DNA of 64,000 bases from Chryseobacterium angstadtii (GTDB lineage Bacteria > Bacteroidota > Bacteroidia > Flavobacteriales > Weeksellaceae): contig NZ_LFND01000003.1 in NCBI RefSeq assembly GCF_001045465.1, forward strand, positions 682,001 to 746,000. The letters are read 5' to 3'. Positions 61,185 through 64,000 of this stretch are shown here, one piece after another. The first letter of the stretch is position 1. Every line of letters starts with the position of its first letter. The translations under genes were made by a program, and so were the position numbers. The notes below the pieces were generated by a model. That model did not search any database, was not told where the DNA came from, and saw only the letters and a list, made by a program, of their open reading frames with translations.

Positions 61185-62711
61185 TTACCCTTTATGATAA
61201 GGACATCTGCCAGCTGCATTCCCGGCTTCTCCTGTATCGTCTGCATTATTTTCCTTACAGTTAAAAAACTGATCTTCTATTACTTTTCTCTGATCCTCAG
61301 GAATATCTTTCAGTTTACGGAGCGTATTCACCTGAATGTGTGGCCAGCTTGTAGTGCCGCCGTCATTTCCGAAATCAAATTCGAAAAATACAATCTGCTC
61401 ATACTGAAGCTGAAGAATTTCTTTTCCGTCTTCAATGATGGTTTCAATCCATAAACAGAAATCCACCTCAACGGTAGGAACAAAACGGTTCACAAAAGGA
61501 ACATTTAAAATACCTCCCTGTGCACCTGTCTTCATTTTTGATGACATTTTCACAAAAACATAGTTGCTGACATTCTGCCCGCTTAAAGTATCTCTCAATC
61601 GTAAATCAGGGCGCACGGAGTAAGGATATAAATCATTAGCCAGTATCCTTTGCGTGTAGATTTTATTAGAACCCTCGTCATTATCATCATCTAATGTCTG
61701 GTGAACCCATGCCGGTGCCGGCTCATCAAGATTGATGGTTTCATGACCTGCTCCGCCCATGGTTTTTGAAATAGAAAGATGATCCGTCTGCCAGGCATCG
61801 TCGCCGTAAGGAAATTTGGGAGAACCATTGATTAAATAATGATCTCCGCTGGGTGCAATATCTCCCAGTAAAGTTATGGTACTGCCATGAGGAATCACAC
61901 CGCTTCTTGAAATAGAGTAGTCGGGAATAAAATAAGGACCTTTTACACCATCTCCCGGTTTCAGTTCCTGGGCTGGGATAATTTCGAAGTATTCCTGTCC
62001 TTCTTTTAAATCACTTAAAAGAATGTAGGAAGGATTGCCGTTTTCATCCTTTACCTGAACCAGTGGTTCGTCTCTGTATTTTCCGTCATATCCGTATTTT
62101 TTAAAATCATTTTTAGAAAAAGCATGAATGCCGCGGTCTTTTTCAATCGATTCTTTGGTTGCAGCATGATTGTAAACATCACTCAGCCACAAATACATTC
62201 CGTTTTCCTCATGAATCGAAGCATATTGTAAATCCGGATTTCCGGCTTCTTTATTGACACTTTTAATCGTCTGCTCATATTTCACGGCTCCGCAAAATAG
62301 CTCACTGGCACCGCCACGGTTACGGACTCCGCCGGGAACAAGGGAAAAGGTTAACTTTTCAATATACTCTTCACAGTCAAAACTGAATTTGCCGGGAATC
62401 GTACCGGAATTTGTACCTGGTGAAGGCATGATCGTAGTATGTATCCCGCCTGCCAATGAAGGTTGACCTATATTTTTATTGTAGTTGGCGTTGTAGCTTA
62501 CCCATGTCCCATCCAGTGCTTCCAACACACCATAATCTACATTACGGGCTATTTCCTGCAGGTTTTCTTCCCTAAAAGGCATCACAGGATCATCAATGAG
62601 AAGCTTGGAATATCCGTCCATGATTTCGGCCAGCGTTTTCTGGTCTTCGTTTGAACTCTTACGGAGTTGTAGTCCTCCTTTTTCGAGACTTTCTTTTTTA
62701 CGTTTAAGCAT
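61185..62711 (-). CDS. Nitrobindin/FABP-like beta-barrel protein paired with a ferritin-like protein
   Basis: A 508-aa protein without a signal peptide. The N-terminal half resembles a heme- or lipid-binding barrel: LDGTWVSYNANYN (about 66-78), TTIMPSPGT, FSFDCEEYIEKLTF, VRNRGGASELFCGAVKYEQ, and ASIHEENGMYLWL near 165. The middle contains another beta-rich unit (PHGSTITLLGDIAPSG) and a His-rich stretch (TDHLSISKT, GAGHETINL). The end is CPYHKG with two Cys nearby. This layout recalls uncharacterised proteins that accompany VioB-like ferritin-fold proteins. The gene follows the ferritin-like gene by 18 bases, so both are likely one operon. Heme binding is an inference from motif similarity only. 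Confidence 0.6.
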   Translation of the reverse strand: MLKRKKESLEKGGLQLRKSSNEDQKTLAEIMDGYSKLLIDDPVMPFREENLQEIARNVDYGVLEALDGTWVSYNANYNKNIGQPSLAGGIHTTIMPSPGTNSGTIPGKFSFDCEEYIEKLTFSLVPGGVRNRGGASELFCGAVKYEQTIKSVNKEAGNPDLQYASIHEENGMYLWLSDVYNHAATKESIEKDRGIHAFSKNDFKKYGYDGKYRDEPLVQVKDENGNPSYILLSDLKEGQEYFEIIPAQELKPGDGVKGPYFIPDYSISRSGVIPHGSTITLLGDIAPSGDHYLINGSPKFPYGDDAWQTDHLSISKTMGGAGHETINLDEPAPAWVHQTLDDDNDEGSNKIYTQRILANDLYPYSVRPDLRLRDTLSGQNVSNYVFVKMSSKMKTGAQGGILNVPFVNRFVPTVEVDFCLWIETIIEDGKEILQLQYEQIVFFEFDFGNDGGTTSWPHIQVNTLRKLKDIPEDQRKVIEDQFFNCKENNADDTGEAGNAAGRCPYHKG

Positions 62712-62729
62712 GATATATCGTTTTTATGG

Positions 62730-64000
62730 TTATAAATTGGTGTATTCGAAAGTAGGTCCTGCATTGGATTGAGAATCCAGCGGTTGTTTCATCAATCCTA
62801 CAGCCTGCTCTTTCAGGGCATACATATACATAATTGATTTTTCCAGTTCCTGATGATTTCCTTCTACAGCACTCTGAATGGCATCCAGAAGTTTTCTATA
62901 GGTTTTGTTGAATTCAAGTCCCTGTGCATACAGCGCTTTATTACCGGCATAGTCGCTAAGTTTAGGATTTTCTTTCATAGGATAAGCGCCGTTCCAGTCT
63001 ACAGGTAAAGGCTTTCCATTGGGTGGAGTGGAAACTGGCATCATTCCGTTTTCATCCGTAAATGGTTCATAATTTCCTTCTACGTAGAAATGTTCATGAA
63101 AAACTTCTTTAAATCTGAAATAATGAGCGAGTTCTGCACCTTCTTCAAACTGGGAAGGATCAACATCAAAAATAGAATCATCAGCCCCTTCACCCTGACC
63201 TTTAATTTCCTGGAATACAGCAATGACACCCGCCAAAGCTTCTACGGGATGCAACTTTCCTCCGCTGCCGTAATACTGTTCCGGGCGAATCTGCTTAGCA
63301 GGATCTCCGGTGAAAATTCCTCCTCTATTCAGTTCTTTGAAGTTTTGAGGAAGGCTTCCGTGTTCCTGGTAGTACGCTATAATTTGGAAAACGGTAATAT
63401 AAAAGAATAGAACATCATAATATTCTCCAATGGTATGTACATTTTCCATGATAAAGCCTTTCATATTTTCGAGTGTCCAGAAATTGTTTTCCTGTACGGC
63501 GGCAGTTTTTGCACGGAACGAAGCCAATTCCGGTTCTGTCTCATATTTAGGTGCCTTTACTAGTGGATTACTCGGACTTTCAATAGCAATAAAGGTGGCA
63601 ATACTGTTGGAACAGAACGTTTCCAAACCTACATAGAAATCAACATTCATGGGTAATTTCATCGGGTAAGTAGGATAGTTCTGCGGGCGGTTGACGGAAG
63701 GTTGAATATTCACGGCATTCATCACATTGCAGACCATAATCATGTGAAGCATTTCTTCCACAGCCACACTTCTGATAATCTGTGAAGCCAGTGCATTGGT
63801 TCCGTCTTTAATGGAATACAAAGCAGTAAGATAAGGCGGAATGGTAGAATGCTCAATAAGGATAGCTGTCTGCAAAAGATCCTGCAAAACAGGCCGGTAA
63901 TCAACATCTGCCCATCTTTTCTTTACACTGTCTGATACCTCTGAAATTCCTGAACCGAACTGTGAACTCAGATATTCATCAAATTCTTTTATCTGATCAT
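62730..64000 (-). CDS. Ferritin-like (VioB C-terminal-type) protein, truncated by window edge
   Basis: The frame is open to the window end, so the true start lies beyond 64000; a TTG at 63887 is not needed. About 423 codons are visible. The sequence LLQTAILIEHSTIPPYLTALYSI and AVEEMLHMIMVCNVMNAV carries Glu/His ligands (E, then ExxH) of the ferritin-like fold found at the C-terminus of VioB-type iminophenylpyruvate dimer synthases. Further acidic/His ligands appear at ELAHYFRFKEVFHEHF. Stand-alone members are diiron or heme-linked proteins of unknown role. It is paired with the nitrobindin-like gene downstream. Confidence 0.75.
   Translation of the reverse strand, partial: DQIKEFDEYLSSQFGSGISEVSDSVKKRWADVDYRPVLQDLLQTAILIEHSTIPPYLTALYSIKDGTNALASQIIRSVAVEEMLHMIMVCNVMNAVNIQPSVNRPQNYPTYPMKLPMNVDFYVGLETFCSNSIATFIAIESPSNPLVKAPKYETEPELASFRAKTAAVQENNFWTLENMKGFIMENVHTIGEYYDVLFFYITVFQIIAYYQEHGSLPQNFKELNRGGIFTGDPAKQIRPEQYYGSGGKLHPVEALAGVIAVFQEIKGQGEGADDSIFDVDPSQFEEGAELAHYFRFKEVFHEHFYVEGNYEPFTDENGMMPVSTPPNGKPLPVDWNGAYPMKENPKLSDYAGNKALYAQGLEFNKTYRKLLDAIQSAVEGNHQELEKSIMYMYALKEQAVGLMKQPLDSQSNAGPTFEYTNL

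Noticed and set aside
63887..63889. TTG start for the ferritin-like protein
   Set aside because: The same frame stays open and reads like protein up to the window end, so the gene is truncated by the edge rather than starting there.

Overview
The window looks like chromosomal DNA of a flavobacterium close to Chryseobacterium. It is AT-rich, Shine-Dalgarno sites are weak, and promoters of the Bacteroidota type (TTG, about 19 bases, TAnnTTTG) can be read. Protein families typical of the group are present: TonB-type outer-membrane receptors, TPR/HTH membrane regulators, 'GVNTTNPAATLDV' surface proteins, double-glycine peptides and a paired HTH gene family seen in this genus. No CRISPR array, rRNA operon or intact insertion sequence was seen.

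Layout. 1-4.1 kb holds housekeeping and accessory genes: an SMR efflux protein, an endonuclease/exonuclease/phosphatase-fold protein, a SAM methyltransferase and a dGTPase. 4.4-19.5 kb is the most interesting block, a class I lanthipeptide locus. It has a Fur-family repressor, an ABC ATPase with two ABC-2 permeases, a siderophore-type TonB receptor, a 64-aa histidine/cysteine-rich precursor, and a convergent operon for a peptidase-containing exporter, a split LanB dehydratase and a LanC-like cyclase. A 15-bp palindrome, TGCAACA-N-TGTTGCA, lies in front of every transcription unit of the block, including the repressor. I read the locus as a metal-regulated (probably zinc) lanthipeptide with its own receptor, i.e. 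a candidate peptide metallophore. The LanC-like protein lacks all three canonical zinc ligands. A (GGAA)16 microsatellite sits upstream of the biosynthetic operon.

19.5-31.8 kb: a DUF4377-type lipoprotein, a transglutaminase-like protein, an Mpo1/DUF962 protein, an amino acid permease, a CocE/S15 hydrolase, and a large TPR protein followed by a TonB-receptor-like barrel. 32-36.6 kb is a fluid region: tRNA-Arg(UCG), a 55-aa bacteriocin-like peptide, a TPR-HTH regulator split by a frameshift, an HTH gene pair and two gene remnants.

36.6-52.8 kb: a secreted surface protein, a cytosolic-looking cell-wall amidase, a membrane protein and two giant proteins (2462 and 1669 aa) that I cannot assign. 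52.9-55.2 kb: a MocR-type regulator that has lost the PLP-binding lysine, and an outer-membrane protein. 55.6-59.2 kb is the oxidative pentose-phosphate operon gnd-zwf-pgl. The end carries a small conserved protein, a VOC protein, a 0.9-kb repeat-bearing gap, and a pair encoding a nitrobindin-like protein and a ferritin-like (VioB-type) protein that runs off the window.
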